Shown here one piece after another: positions 1-11,066 of a stretch of DNA of 64,000 nt. The position numbers and the translations under genes are program-made. Every line of letters begins with the position of its first letter. The first letter of the stretch is position 1. The DNA is from Gambelia wislizenii. Its lineage: Eukaryota; Chordata; Lepidosauria; Squamata; Crotaphytidae. The notes under the pieces are model-generated. The model worked only from the letters and a program-made list of their open reading frames with translations, did not search any database and had not been told where the DNA came from. The stretch covers positions 234,229,001 through 234,293,000 of the forward strand of contig JAUMIR010000004.1 in NCBI GenBank assembly GCA_030847615.1, in the 5' to 3' direction.

Positions 1-253
1 GCAGTAGGCCATTTATAGTGAGGGCTCTCACTTTCTTTAAGAAGGACAACATCTCCAATGTTTATATCAATTTGGAGACGTTGCCACAGTTTCCTTTTTT
101 GCAAGTGACAAAGATATTCAGACTTCAATCTCTTCCAAAACTCTGATGCCAGCAACTGAACTTGTTTCCATTGAATGGTATGAATTCCTTCTGGAACTGG
201 AAGGCTGATATCTTTCTAGTCAGGACTTTTAAAAGTCAAGATTGTGGCTGGAC
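1..253 (-). pseudogene. BEL integrase C-terminal (DUF5641-like) segment, partial
   Basis: Translating the minus strand here gives stretches such as ASEFWKRLKSEYL and IGDVVLLKESE. These match the pattern of the small domain that follows the integrase core in BEL/Pao polyproteins (QFW-RW--EYL, then a basic linker, then GD-VLLK). The segment is out of frame with the upstream core and is cut by the window edge. It probably helps bind LTR ends or chromatin during integration, but that role is known only by family analogy. Confidence 0.6.
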
Positions 254-913
254 TCAGAATTTGAGCCCTTTCTGGATCTGTAGTAATGGCACCAGCGGGC
301 GGTTGTTGATGATAGTCACAACTTCTGCCATAAATGTAACCAATATTTCATGTGTTAGGAACTTGCATTTTGCAAGCATTGCCTCTAAAATACGTCTATT
401 GATGCCTATCATGCACTCCCAAGCTCCCCCCATATCGGAAGCATGAGGCACATTGAAAACCCATTGAATTTTCTCTTTGTTAGCAAAGTCCATTACAGTC
501 TTGTCCTCTGCCAGTTTAGTTATGCAATTAAGCTCTTTGGTAGCTCCAATGAAGTTAGTGCCTCTGTCAGACCTGATAGTCTTTACTGGGCCCCTTATTG
601 AAATGAATCTTTTCAGGGCATTAATAAAGAAAGAAGAGTCCATACTTTCCACAACTTCAATGTGTACTGCTCTGATCACTAGGCAAGTAAATAACACTGC
701 CCATCTCTTGCTGTTAACTATTCCTCCTCTGGTTTTACGAGGATGTACCTCCCAGTGTCCAAAAATATTGAGACCAATGTGCGTAAATGGAGAATCCATA
801 GAGGTACGGTCTTCTGGAAGCTCAGCCATAAACTGGCTTTCACACTTCCTGCAAAGTTTTTTACATGTCACACATTGAAAAATAACTTTGTTGACTAATT
901 TTCTATAATCCAC
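254..913 (-). pseudogene. BEL/Pao integrase catalytic core (rve), inactive
   Basis: About 219 codons. The segment starts at a CxxC pair (CVTC), the second half of the HHCC zinc site, and runs through the RNase H-fold integrase core. The second catalytic aspartate is visible in RSDRGTNF and the glutamate in GAWECM. The first catalytic position reads IGLNIFG where the family has aspartate (IGLD-FG), so an Asp-to-Asn change (GAT to AAT) has hit the DDE triad. The reading frame is shifted relative to the preceding zinc-binding segment, and the listed start is a GTG inside the old ORF rather than a real start. Confidence 0.75.
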
Positions 914-1224
914 AAGCCAGCATTTCTGACACTTGCTTCAGCCAGGGTATGATACACTCTTTCATGGTAGTGTCTGACTACTAGAAGGGCTACATGGCTA
1001 CTTGCAGGCAGAATGATAGGATTTTTCAAGCTGTTCTTGATTTTAGCTCTTTGAAGTCTACCTCCAACACGAAGAAGACCTCTGCTGTCCATAACCGGAT
1101 ACAGATCTTTAAGGACACTGTGCCTAGGTAAATAGTGTTGCTTTTCTATGCATCTGGATTCTTCCTTGGATTCAGATCTCTGTACAGACCTGTAGATCAG
1201 GGTTTCTGCTTTAACCATGTCCAT
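895..1224 (-). pseudogene. BEL integrase zinc-binding region (H2C2, first half)
   Basis: About 109 codons with LYPVMDSRGLLRVGGRL, the conserved linker before the BEL integrase zinc site, then HVALLVVRHYHERVYH, which supplies the two histidines of the HHCC site. The two cysteines are in another frame in the next segment (CVTC near residue 15), which proves a frameshift around 895-913. It follows the RNase H segment across a short stop-containing gap (1225-1253). Confidence 0.7.
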
Positions 1225-1253
1225 AGTTGTTAGTGCTGCTTTGTCTCTGAAAG

Positions 1254-2483
1254 TTATAAAATGATGAGTCTAGCAAAAGCACGTTGAAGACTCAGCCACT
1301 GAGAGAACTTTGTGAATTTCCTGGCATCTAAATGAGGCAACCTTATGCTGGACGCATTTACCAAGTCTATTTTGCAGCTGCTGATCTCTGGCAGGCACTC
1401 AGGTAACTCAGAGTATGTTTCAGTTCTACTTCTGTTGTGATCAGGAACATCTAACTCCATCAGGAATTTTGGACCGATCAGCCAAGTGGATGACTGCACC
1501 TTTTGGGCTGAAGCTCCTCTTGTAGCAATATCAGCTGGATTTAACTCAGAAAGAACATATTTCCATTGACTTTGTTGAGTGCGAGAAAGAATTTTGTTCA
1601 CTCTGTTGGTTATGTACATTTTAACTCTCTTTGTAGTGTTTGTGAGGTATCCTAATACGACCATACTGTCCGTATACAATAATATTCTATGGAATTTTGT
1701 TTCTACCTCCATACCAATGGTTTGAAGAAGTTGGGTAGCTAGCAAAGCAGCACACCGCTCTAATCTGGGTATTGTCTGTTTGGGTGCTACGTTTGCTTTG
1801 GCCATAATAAATCCTATATGCCTCTCTGTACTACTCCTTGCTCTCAAATACGCTACTGCGGCAATTGCCTTTTCAGAGGCATCACAAAAAATGTGTAACT
1901 CATAAACGGTATTTGGTCCATGCTCTACAGGAACATACTGTCTGGGCACAGTAAGGTGTTCAATGTCTTTGATCTGAGATGCCCAGGCCTTCCATGCTAA
2001 GTCCAGGGCTGGGGGCAGATTTTCATCCCAGTCTTTAACTTGGTTTATTACTTCTCTAAAGATGTTTTTGGCCACTATAGGCACTGGTGCTGCAATACCC
2101 AAGGGGTCATAAATACTATTAATTGAAGAGAGTACTTTCCTCGTAGTCTGAAGTTCAAGTTTTGGGATTCTGATCGAAAGTCTATCAGTGAAGACATTCC
2201 AAAAAATATCAAGACTACTTACTCTGTGTATGCTTGTCTTCAAAGATTGTTGTGACATCCTTTTCAGCAAGCTCTTCTTTAGGAAAGTTTCCAAAACTTT
2301 TCTGCTGTTAGAGACTACTTTATGAAGCTTTATGTTAGCCAAGTTTAGCACAGACTGTACCTCTTTAATGACTCGGCTAGCTTCCTGTGCTGAGTCAAAG
2401 GAAATCAGTAAGTCATCCACATAAAAGTTTGAGTTGATTGCTCGATGTCTCTGTACTACACTGATTTTTATAAATTTCTGCAC
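1254..2483 (-). pseudogene. BEL reverse transcriptase palm/thumb plus RNase H segment
   Basis: About 409 codons. Near the start is NSNFYVDDLLISF, the intact YVDD catalytic box of reverse transcriptase. The Pao-type connecting region follows (SINSIYDPLGIAAPVPI). RNase H aspartates are recognisable in HIFCDASEKAIAAVAYL and LLYTDSMVVLGYL, and ELNPADIATRG is the typical RNase H end in this family. The first part of the RT is in a different frame and overlaps the start of this one, so a frameshift lies near 2420-2480. The protein would have copied element RNA to DNA. Confidence 0.8.
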
Positions 2484-2919
2484 TCCTTTTAAGACAGTAG
2501 TTAGCTACCGCTGGGCTACGGATATTTCCGAAAACATGTACTCTCATGAGGAACTCAGTGATATTTTCCAAGGTTTCCATGTTTTGGAACCACAGGAACT
2601 TTAGGAAGTGGCAATGTTCTGGCTTAACCAGAAAGGCATAGAACATTTTATATATGTCTGCTGTCACCGCTATTCTCTTTTCTCTAAACTTTAGAAGTGC
2701 TCCCACTAAGCTGTTAAGCAAGTCTGGACCTTTAAGAAGAACATCATTAAGTGAGATGTTTTGCACCTTTGCACTTGAGTCGAAAACTATTCTTATCTTT
2801 TCTGACTTTTGTAGGTGAGTTACCTTATGGTATGGCAGGAACCATTGTTCTTGGGGTTCACTGCACAAAGGAACTATTTCAGCATAGTTCCTTATAAACA
2901 GATCTTCAATGAACTGCAC
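2413..2919 (-). pseudogene. BEL reverse transcriptase, fingers/first palm half
   Basis: About 168 codons including WFLPYHKVTHLQKSEKIRIV then FDSSA, SLNDVLLKGPDLLNSL and AVTADIYKMFYAFLV. The aspartate in TADI is the first RT catalytic aspartate and is intact. The remaining palm box (YVDD) continues in another frame in the neighbouring downstream segment. It overlaps the protease-linked segment by a few bases, again because of frame changes rather than programmed overlap. Confidence 0.78.
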
Positions 2920-3697
2920 AATTTGTTCCTTTAAAGTGGGGGTATTTAAGCATTCTATTTCTCAAAGCCAAAAGTCTTTTCTCAGCAAGTTGGTGGTTGT
3001 TAGGCAAAATTGGTTGATCTTCTCTAAAGGGAAGCGGTGCCATCCAGCTCCCTTCACTATTCTGGACTGTCTCTAGATTCATTATGTCTAGGAACTTTCT
3101 TTCCTCATGGGAAAAGGCTATGTCCTCGTCTCTTGTTGAAGTTTCAAAAATGGCACTGTTGTCTGGGATAATACCAAGGCAACAGACTTTAATGTGGCTT
3201 AGGCAACTTTGTAGTTGCATGGGCCATGAATTCAGAAATTGGCTATTGCCTGTAAGATTGAACGCTGCTGGTGGGCTTTTGCTATGGACACACAGAGGTC
3301 CAATTACTATCCATCCTAGTGGCAATTTCTGTGCTATTGGCGCACCTGGAGGTCCATTTACTTGCTTCAAGACCTGGAACAGCTCTGGGCAATCTGAACC
3401 TATCAGGAGGGAAATTTCAGCATCTTTGTCTAATGCAGGAATTTCTTTTTCTATAGCCTTCAGGTGTGCGTGGCTTTCAGCTACAGCCTTGGTTGCTATT
3501 TGGTTCTTGCTTCTAGGGATAGAAGGGCACTCTATTAATGGAGGAAGTTTAATGCACCTTTTGCCATCGCACAGTGAAATCATAAACTCAGTTGCCACTT
3601 TACCCTGCATTTGTTGTTGTCCAGCACAGATAGATATGGTGTATTCAAGCCTCTTGGCTTTGACTGCAAAAGTATTGAAGAACTCTGGTGTGGTCAA
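2906..3697 (-). pseudogene. BEL protease C-terminal / protease-RT linker
   Basis: About 263 codons. ISLLIGSDCPELF corresponds to the conserved LLIG-D motif near the end of the BEL aspartic peptidase region, and GPPGAPIAQKLPLGWIVIG is the segment that links it to the RT. The protease active-site D(S/T)G is not visible in this frame. It would lie just upstream, where stops separate this ORF from the gag zinc knuckle (3698-3790). Confidence 0.65.
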
Positions 3698-3772
3698 GGA
3701 TGCGTCACTCTGTGACTAGGGCAATATAAAGTCTTTTTCTAAAGTGAGGTTTGTTCTCTGAGAAAACTTCAG

Positions 3773-4453
3773 CTAGACAAATTGGATGTCATATCCTAGT
3801 CTGTGTTGAGTCCTGGCATAGATTTGTGCATGCCACAACTGACTCTGATTCTGAAGTAGGTTCAACTGCTTTTTCTGCAACCTCACTTTTAGGACTCTCT
3901 GTTTTCTTCTTGAGTTTAGGTGACACTGAAGGTGATTTAAAACAGTGCATTGCTGAACAGTGTTGTGGGCTACCGCATTCTGCACATTTCACCTTTACTT
4001 TGCAGTTTTTAGCAAAGTGACTTCTGGAACCACAGTATCAGAAGCAAACCTTTGCTTTAGCTGCTATTTCCAGCCTTTTGTCATAAGACCTTTTGGGGAA
4101 CTCTTTACAATCTGCAAGGCTATGTGGTTTATTATGAATGGGATATGTAATTTCTTTAGTCTCTGGCTTCTTATCCAACTTAAACTGAGTGACCTCAGTA
4201 GATTTAACTAAAACCGTGCTCTTCCCCATCTCTTTGATAGGTTGTTTTTGTCCTCCTTTACAGTCTTCCCTGGATGCATACACTGGTAAAGGGTTGGGAA
4301 CCCAGTCTGTGGATCATTTCTTTGCTTTGCAGCTCTTGTCACAAAAGTCACAAGGTAACTAAAGGGTGGGTAGTGTTGCATGTTGAGTTCCTTATAAGAA
4401 AAAACCTCTCTTCCCCACATCTCCTGGAGCTGAAAGGATAGTTTTTGGAGCAC
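3773..4453 (-). pseudogene. BEL gag C-terminal part with zinc knuckle, in several frames
   Basis: Three overlapping short frames (4208-4453, 4038-4283, 3789-3992) together cover the end of gag. The last contains CAECGSPQHCSAMHC, a cysteine/histidine cluster of the CCHC nucleocapsid type that binds RNA. The upstream piece has HNKPHSLADCKEF, the degenerate first knuckle common in BEL gag. Two frameshifts break the frame, so no intact nucleocapsid remains. Confidence 0.6.
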
Positions 4454-4573
4454 CTGCCTGGGTGTGATGTGCTGATCTAAACAGGCTAGACCAGGTAACT
4501 CTGGATTACATTTTGCAGACTGAAGTTCAACTAAAAGATCACTTAAATTCCAAAGTTGATGGTAGTCCTTTGA

Positions 4574-5333
4574 CTAGAGGATTGGGAAATTATAAAGCTG
4601 ATTCAATAAGGATGCTTCTATTTCTGTTGATACACCATATCGCTCCTCTAATCTGTTCCACGCTGTCTGTAACGCCTTATCCGGGTCTGACACGTAGGCC
4701 GCATAGACTCTCTGGACCTGAAGGGATGAGTTGGGACCCAAGCATGCCATGAGTAAGGTGAGCTCCTCATCTGTTTGCAACTTCAAATCTCTAATGGCTC
4801 TCTGAAAAGTTACCTTCCATAAGATAAAGTCTTCAGGAAGGTCTGAGAATTTCTGGACTCCTTTGTCTCTAAGGTCCTTCCTGGGAGTTTTAAACATAAG
4901 TGGTGAACAAGACTCCGTGAAGGTGGGAATTGTCTCTGCAGGCTGGAAGAAGCATGGACTCCTTTTAGTCTGCAAATCAGCTTGACTGGCAGGCAAGTCC
5001 TTAGATTCTCTAGGCCTGTAAGTCTTGGGAGCTTCAGCAGCTGGGGCTTGCTGGATGGTTACGCTAGCATGGCTGGGAATTTGGCTCCCCGCCATGGGTT
5101 TCTGGTCTCTAAAGGATTCATTGACTGGCATATTTATAGGTAGGCAGTCACGATGAATGACCTTCTCTTTGCAGACAAGTTCCTCTGTAGGCTGAAGCCA
5201 TGGAATGGCAAGCAATTGTGCTAGCATCTAAGTTAGGAGGTGACTTGACCACTGGGTCTTGTGGGGAGCTCTCACCCACAAAGAACAAGGTAGACATCCT
5301 GTCTCTAAGCTCTTGTGTAAGGAGTTTCCTCAA
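4574..5333 (-). pseudogene. BEL gag central region (DUF1759-like)
   Basis: The longest piece (4574-5227, about 217 codons) has FSDLPEDFILWKVTFQRAIR, a W-x-F-type capsid-like segment, followed by ALQTAWNRLEERYGVSTEIE, a hallmark of BEL/Pao gag proteins (A---L---YG-P--I---L). A short frame at 5148-5333 carries the adjoining upstream part. Frameshifts near 5200 and 4570 separate it from its neighbours. Confidence 0.6.
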
Positions 5334-5383
5334 GTTTTCTTCACTCAGATCTTCTTGGAAGGTCTTGGCTAAAATCCTGGCCT

Positions 5384-6238
5384 TTATGGACAGTTTTGAA
5401 GTGAGTCCTCCTTAGCCTTGAGTAGAAGTTTCTTCTCATTCTGAATAGCAAGTTCTTGCCTTTCTTGCTCTACTTTGAGGGCAGCTTCTTGCTTTTCTAA
5501 ATCAACCTCTTGATGGGAAAAGGTTAGTTCTTCACTGGCCGTTGCTGCTTCTGCTTCGCCATGCAATATTTCAGACTTCATTTTCATTCTTTCCACTTCT
5601 TTGAACTGCTGGGCTGCCATAGATGAACTCCAGCTAGCATGGGAAGAAGAATTGCTACTGCAACCTTTACTGGAGCAGGAGCCATGTCTGTGCGAAGAAG
5701 ACTTACTGGTGTGACAGGTTTTTGAGCATTTTGCACATTGAGGTTTCTCTGGGTATACTCTTCTGCTGGATTTGGCACTGCTGGCAGGGGACTTTTCACC
5801 CTCTTTATTAAGTTCCAAACTCTGCAGCCGGAACTTGACTGTGTCCAAAACTGCACTGTACTCCTTTTCTTTATCCACAACTTCTTCCAGGAACTGTTTT
5901 AGTCTGGATTCTGCATTGGGATTGTTAATGGTCTGAAGTGTTTGGATCCTTTTATTCACCACTTCTTTCCACTGTAGAAAACTGGATTGCTGGGCAAGCT
6001 CTCTTCTTTGCATGTCTTCCGAGCCACAGACTATTGACAGCAAGGACATGGCATGCTGCAAACTCTTCCAGGCTTCCAATTCTTTCACACTTAAGTGCCT
6101 TTCCTCCTCCAACAGCAGTTCTAGGGCCTTCTCAGTTGGGTGCCTGTCTCTGAGGGAGCGCATGTCATGCGTGTGTCCATATGCTGGTTCTTCAGAAAGC
6201 CTATCCATTCTGGCTGGTCCTAGTCTCCAAAGCAACAA
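5384..6238 (-). pseudogene. BEL gag N-terminal region, coiled-coil rich
   Basis: About 284 codons beginning with a methionine at 6238. The sequence is very rich in E, K, L, Q and R with long heptad-like stretches (residues 40-150 and 200-284), separated by a serine/histidine-rich low-complexity stretch around residues 160-210. N-terminal coiled coils before the DUF1759 region are common in vertebrate BEL gag proteins. It is the most upstream coding piece of the element and ends at a frame break before the central gag region. Confidence 0.55.
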
Positions 6239-7090
6239 TGCAGCAAAGATGAAGAGGACTAAATGGTGTAGTGCTGATTTTTACTTACAGCCTGCTACTG
6301 CTCCGCTCTCCTGCTATCACCACTCCTATGCTACTTCAGCACAGCCAGACCTGGAGTCGGTTGAAGAGTCTTCTAGCTCCTTTTCAGATTTGCAACATGA
6401 ACAAACATAAAACACCCGTTATCCTCTTTATATCCGTATACTTGAATGGAAAAAGTTCTTCCGAAATGGCCGCCGACCATGTGCTCAGAACTCTGCAGGA
6501 AGAAGTAGACCCAAAATGACTGCTGCAGCAAGACAGGCTATCTTAACACAGCAACTTTTGCTTCTCCCCTTTCACAGCCACAGAAAGGCCTCTTGTCCCT
6601 CTATGCGAGTCTTGGGAAACTTGCTTCAATGCAGGGCCATGCACTGGGACTCCCTCTTGACAGATGGGAGCGGCAAAGGCCACCAGGCATTCTTACACTG
6701 TGAAGACACACCCAACTAAAGGTGGTGGCAGGTTTGGGTGTGCAACGCCAGTACCCTGGTGAGATCAAACTCTTTTACCCCAAAAGGCTCTCATGCTGAA
6801 TATAAAGTTCAAAAAAGAAGGAAGTTTATTTTAAAGAACAAAAGTAAAGGGTTTCTTATAGTCATCTGGTTGGCCACTGTGAGAAGAGAATGCAGGATTG
6901 ACTCAGTCCATTTCTTCTCAAATTCTTACATTTATCAATAATACTAAATAATAGTGTGATGTGGACTTATACCAATAATGGCAGAGGATAATAATATCAC
7001 CTTGATGTGTACCAATAATATTAGAGCAATGGATATGTGTGGGGAGAAGCTCAGGCAGAAAGTCCGTTCCTAAACTGAGGGAACATCTCT
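6239..7090 (-). mobile_element. Probable 5' leader and LTR of the BEL element (limits unresolved)
   Basis: This stretch lies directly upstream of gag on the minus strand and has no coding signal. On that strand there is an AATAAA-type signal at about 6823-6828, inside a stretch of A and T, and a TATAAAG-like box around 6430-6436. Such promoter and polyadenylation signals are expected in an LTR. The partner LTR is outside the window, so the TG...CA ends and the tRNA primer site could not be fixed. Confidence 0.35.
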
Positions 7091-7374
7091 GAAGTTGCTG
7101 AAATATCACAAAGGATGTTAGGCTGCTCTCTTAATTTGTGGCAATGGCAGAAGCAGCACAACAGGGCAGGTCTATATGGTTCTTGAGGATGGCTGGCTCT
7201 CCATGTCTACTGAGAGGATCTACAGAATGCAACACATTATCACAGAGACTTCTGATATGAATTCTTGATTCATACAGAAAACCAAATGAAAATCCAGATC
7301 CACATGCTTCTAGCAGCATGGTTCCCCTGTACAACATCTCCACTCACATGGCTGCCTCACCTGCCATTAGTCAC

Positions 7375-7529
7375 TGCCTTGGAGTGTGGTGAACTTTCCT
7401 TCTTTAGAGGTGTTTAAACAGAGGTTGGATGGCCATCTGTTGGGAGTGCTTTGATTGTGTATTCCTGCATGGCAGGAGGTTGGACTGGATAGCCCTTGTG
7501 GTCTCTTCCAACTCTATGATTCTATGATT
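7375..7529 (+). mobile_element. CR1 LINE 3' end
   Basis: The sequence contains the typical CR1 3' region (GGTTGGACTGGATAGCCCTT then GGTCTCTTCCAACTC) and ends in the octamer-like tail CTATGATTCTATGATT. It is a 5'-truncated copy on the plus strand. This tail is also a useful unoccupied reference for the insertion at 47958. Confidence 0.85.
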
Positions 7530-7530
7530 T

Positions 7531-7765
7531 GAAGCTTTCCTTGAATGTTGGCAGATGATTTGCCTCCCTATCACTCTTTTACCATATCACCCAGAAGCCC
7601 TTGGCAGCTGTGCCACAAAACTACACCAACTTGGCAGTGACAAAAAAGGGAAAAAGAAAAAGAAAGGCATGTCCCGTAAAGAATGCATCTCTTGTTCAAA
7701 TAGGGGGGAAATCCCTTCCTTTTTGGATGCTGCAACTGCATCCACAAATTTCAGTGGTGTGAGCA
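7531..7765 (+). repeat. Unclassified dispersed repeat A, copy 1
   Basis: Matches the reverse complement of 14870-15105 over most of its length. Shared blocks include ATATCACCCAGAAGCCCTTG and CAGCTGTGCCACAAAACT. It starts exactly where the CR1 tail ends. No coding potential or terminal repeats are evident. Confidence 0.6.
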
Positions 7766-7914
7766 CTGGTGGGTCCAGGTGCCACAGGTTTCCTACCCAC
7801 ATGCCCGACATCTTTTTTTCAGACCTCCTTACCTCCAGGTCAGTGTGCCAGGATTACACCTTCATGCAAGTACAGGCAGAGATACCTGCAGAATAAACTG
7901 TATATCTATGCATG

Positions 7915-8165
7915 CACACATTCATTGTTGGACTGAAACTCCCAGCATTCATAGTGGTGATGGATGCCAGTTGTTGCACTCAAAACATCTGAGAAGCCAC
8001 AGGATCTCTACTCCTACATTTAAGGGATAGGAGTCCTTTCCTTTTTTTATGCTATAAAAACTATAGCTATTGACTATAGCTCTGATTAGCTTTATTCATT
8101 GACAATGCTTGCTAGGGCTGTTGGAACTTGCAGTTTAGTGACACCCATAGAGCTACAAGTTGCCT
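7915..8165. repeat. Degenerate short inverted-repeat MITE fragments (ACTACAACTCCCAG type)
   Basis: At 7921-7990 a left arm (TTGGACTGAAACTCCCAGCA) is followed by a weak complementary right arm (CAGTTGTTGCACTCAAAACA). A second diverged piece sits at 8108-8165. The same short palindromic family recurs at 37748-38103, 41385-41470 and 50345-50440. Confidence 0.4.
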
Positions 8166-9072
8166 GCTTCTGATGCTTAGGATTACTGTGTTTACCAGAT
8201 TCTGAGGCGAAGCAGCCATTAAAAAAAAAAAAGCTTACACCAAACCTTTGTCTTCTAACTAGGTTTACACAACAAAGCCCTATTTTGTAACCAGAAATCC
8301 CTAAGTACCAATGTTGAAATTGGAAATGCTGATGGATCTTTATCTGTCCAGTAGTACTGCCATAGAGACCTGCTGTCTGAAAGCGTTAAGAGTCAGGAAA
8401 ACAGCAACAGCACCAAGACAGACATGAAGATACTCTTAGTTTTCTACTGTAAATGGCACTGTAGTTTATTTGCTTACTTTTGGGATTTGTGTATTGTCAG
8501 CCTCTTTTTGAGTCTATTCTAAAAGACACAAATTCATCAGTGTCTAAACATTTTCACACTGACCAGGCCTTTGGCTTAGCCAACATATGAAATCCATAAA
8601 GAGTCTTATTTTCTGATAAAAGAAATGGCTAAGGACAATTGACACTATTGTTTGAAGTCCATGGCTTTCATGCTTGTTTAGCACTGTAGAAATGGAACAG
8701 GGGCCTGGATTTATGGGAGAACTCTTGCCCAAGGTCTCCTACCTTTAACATATTTTGTGCTCCATCTGCCTCTTATACAGGGAATGTAATATGATTTTGA
8801 TTAGTTTCTGATGAGCTGCAATTTCAGTAAGTGCAACTCCAGAGCTGTTGTTTTGTGCCACTGCTACATTTCAACAATAATTTAAAAAGACTGTTCCCTT
8901 AGTTGTATTGATAAAATAATAAAAGGCACTATCTAAAAACATCATGCACAGAAAAAACATACATACTGTACACCTAAATCTTGGCTTGGATTTCTATTTC
9001 TATTTTCTTCTAAAATAATATAAGCCAAAACCCATTTTGGCTTATTGGTTACTGCAGATTTGGGCTCTAGAT
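8166..9072. other. No feature recognised
   Basis: AT-rich sequence with an A12 run near 8221. I see no ORF with coding character and no repeat family I can name. Confidence 0.5.
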
Positions 9073-9155
9073 TTCATTGGCTGCAACTATTGGTAATCTC
9101 AACTATAGTAAGTCCATTGAATCAATGGAAGCTTGGTAAATCAGCACTTGCATGC

Positions 9156-10131
9156 CTTCCAAGATTTCACAGATAAAAACTAGGACAAATGTGGCCAAGC
9201 AACATCATCATGGGGTCAAGAGGGCAAAAATTATTAATGAGGTAGAACAAATAAGCTAGGAGAGGCTGCAGCAGTTTGCCTTTATCTGAGGACTTTATCA
9301 GACTAGCGTCTACAAATGCTGTAATTCCGTGAATGAGGAAAATGGAAATATAGTGGCATTATTACACTTATTATTGCACATTGCTGTGATTGCACAAAAG
9401 AACCACAATGATATTATCACACAACCACCACTAGCACTTTAAGAACAGGACTTTACTTCTGTGATTTAGCATGGAAGGGATTTCAGTGGTTCTTTTGAGA
9501 AGACGTGACTGCACTTAAAAACACCCCCCCCAATTTGCAAAAATGAACACACAAACACTTAAACGAACCTAAAAACATGCAGACAAACTAGAACAATTCA
9601 TAAAAAGAGTGTCCTGTGGATAGTTTTCATGTTCTCACCCAGAGGTTTTCTTGCTGGGAACGGGGAGGGGGAAAAGTGGACTGCCCATTCTCGCACTTAT
9701 AGCAGGATGTGGTTTCACACACTCTTCAATACCACAAAAAAAGCAATATTGAGAGCTGTTGGTGGCTTGTCGCATCAATTAAATGCAATGCCTTATTTAT
9801 GACTGGAGCACATGTTGACCATGCAAACATACAATGTTGTGCAATAGAGGGAACCATTCGGGCTACCATGATGTCATAATCGTGTGATTTTTGCCACATC
9901 TGATAAAGTCCTCAGTCTACAAGAAAGGATAATATTCTGCACCCTCCTTTATCTCCTTTCACTGAATTAATTGAGTGCAAACCACTTTTGCACTTTGAAC
10001 AGAGTTTGCTGCAACTGAAGTACTGGTAGGCTAAGGACAAAGGGGGAAAGTGGGAAGAAGAGAGATAAACCAGGACATTTTACAAGCGGCTGAAAAATTA
10101 ATCAGGACTGTCTTACCAAATCAGCACAGTT
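9156..10131 (+). repeat. Unclassified dispersed repeat B, copy 1 (split 9156-9289 / 9912-10131)
   Basis: Aligns with 14475-14805. Shared blocks include TGTGGCCAAG, GCTAGGAGAGGCTG-GCAGTTTG, and the later GAGTTGCATTTTGAAC-like and AAGGGGGAAAG blocks. Copy 1 is interrupted by the element at 9290-9911, while copy 2 shows the unoccupied site near 14597. Confidence 0.6.
9290..9911. mobile_element. Inverted-repeat element, GGACTTTATCAGAC termini, 622 bp
   Basis: The left end GGACTTTATCAGACTAG is matched by an inverted right end (ATCTGATAAAGTCC). Flanking trinucleotides are TGA (9287-9289) and TCA (9912-9914), a 3-bp target duplication with one change. A central hairpin at about 9742-9785 uses the ATATTGA/TCAATT arms seen in related elements. 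It is non-coding and closest to the copy at 40031-40912. Confidence 0.75.
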
Positions 10132-10196
10132 GAAGGGTATGGCTTTGTTTCAATGGGTCTGCTTCAGTTGAGACTAACAGTTGGATTTGGACCTGG

Positions 10197-10744
10197 TTCT
10201 GATATCACATTCAACTACATGTGTAGGGTTTTTATGTGGCAATGCCTGCTTAGGAATGTACCACTTCAAAGTGCTGGTGTAAAAAGTTGGTAAGGGAATC
10301 ATAAAAAGAAGAAAAACTCTTGTTGACTATAGAAAATCAGCTAAGTGGTGTGGTGGGTGGTTATGGCAGATGGCATCATTGTCCCTGCTATTCAAAAGGT
10401 CCTGGGGCTTTGGTCCTGAAAGTTCTAGTGCTACAACGCTAGTGACCCAGACAAAATAGCAACATACTTACTTGGAGCACTTACCAAGTAGCACCACCTA
10501 GAATAGTGCCTTCCTCCAGACAATAGGATGGTAATATATGAAACTATGCCCAGCAACATCTGGCACATGGTACTGAATTTGCTTTAGTTTCAGTTATCAA
10601 GTGATGCTTTGTGTATCTATGTGAGCGGGTAATGAGAGAGGATGAGAGAGAATGAACAAAATACTGCTACTGGGCAACTTCTTATGCTTAACAGATACTC
10701 TCCGGGGTGAATAAATGTGGCCTGTTCATTGAACACCTGCAACA
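10197..10744. other. No feature recognised
   Basis: Unique-looking sequence without coding character or clear repeat identity. Confidence 0.4.
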
Positions 10745-11066
10745 TTAGGTTTCCCAAGCTCAGGCCTGGAATTCCCTACCAAGGGAAGCTTGACTGGACC
10801 CTTCCTTGTTCTAATGCTTCTAGGCAAAGATTGTTTTATCAGGCTGCTGTTTGGCAACTAATTTGTTGCTGAGGAAGAGACTTTTAATGGACCAGTGCTT
10901 TGTTTTCCCTTACTGATGTGTTTTAAATGATGTTTTAACCATTTTAAAACATGTTCTTGGTTTTAGTATTTGAAAACATTTCTATTTTACTTGAGTCTTT
11001 TGTTGTGAGGTGCCCATCTTTGGGAGAAAGGTGGAATAAAAATCCTGTGATCAATCAACCAATCAA
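10745..11066 (+). mobile_element. L2-like LINE 3' end
   Basis: Contains the decayed end of a LINE ORF followed by the pattern TTTTAAATGATGTTTTAACC... GTGAGGTGCCCATCTTTGGG and a tail running into CAATCAATCAATC repeats. This resembles reptile L2-type 3' ends, which close with a GGTATATAAAT-like sequence. The identification rests on remembered consensus pattern only. Confidence 0.45.

Larger units (their letters stand above)
1..7090 (-). mobile_element. BEL/Pao LTR retrotransposon, decayed, truncated by window edge
   Basis: Read on the minus strand, the order is gag (about 6240 to 3780), protease-linked segment, reverse transcriptase, RNase H, integrase zinc-binding region, integrase core and the C-terminal integrase-associated domain. 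This is the BEL/Pao gene order, and motif wording such as YVDD in the RT and the RIVFDSSA start of the RT palm fits that family. The integrase end and the 3' LTR lie beyond base 1. Each gene segment is in a different frame with frameshifts or stops between them, so this is a dead copy. The upstream limit is not sharp: a leader and possible 5' LTR occupy roughly 6240-7090. Confidence 0.85.
9073..10196. mobile_element. Split hairpin MITE (arms 9073-9155 and 10132-10196)
   Basis: The left arm (CAACTATTGGTAATCTCAAC, then AGTCCATTGAATCAATGGAA) is complementary to the right arm (CAATGGGTCTGCTTCAGTTG then AGACTAACAGTTGGATTT). A similar, less disturbed hairpin lies at 23771-23893. The two arms are separated by dispersed repeat B, which in turn holds the 622-bp element at 9290, so three elements are nested. 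Confidence 0.5.

Noticed and set aside
162..878. Plus-strand frames over the integrase region (also 3084-3719 and 5938-6410)
   Set aside because: They are antisense to clear BEL/Pao coding segments and carry no domain.
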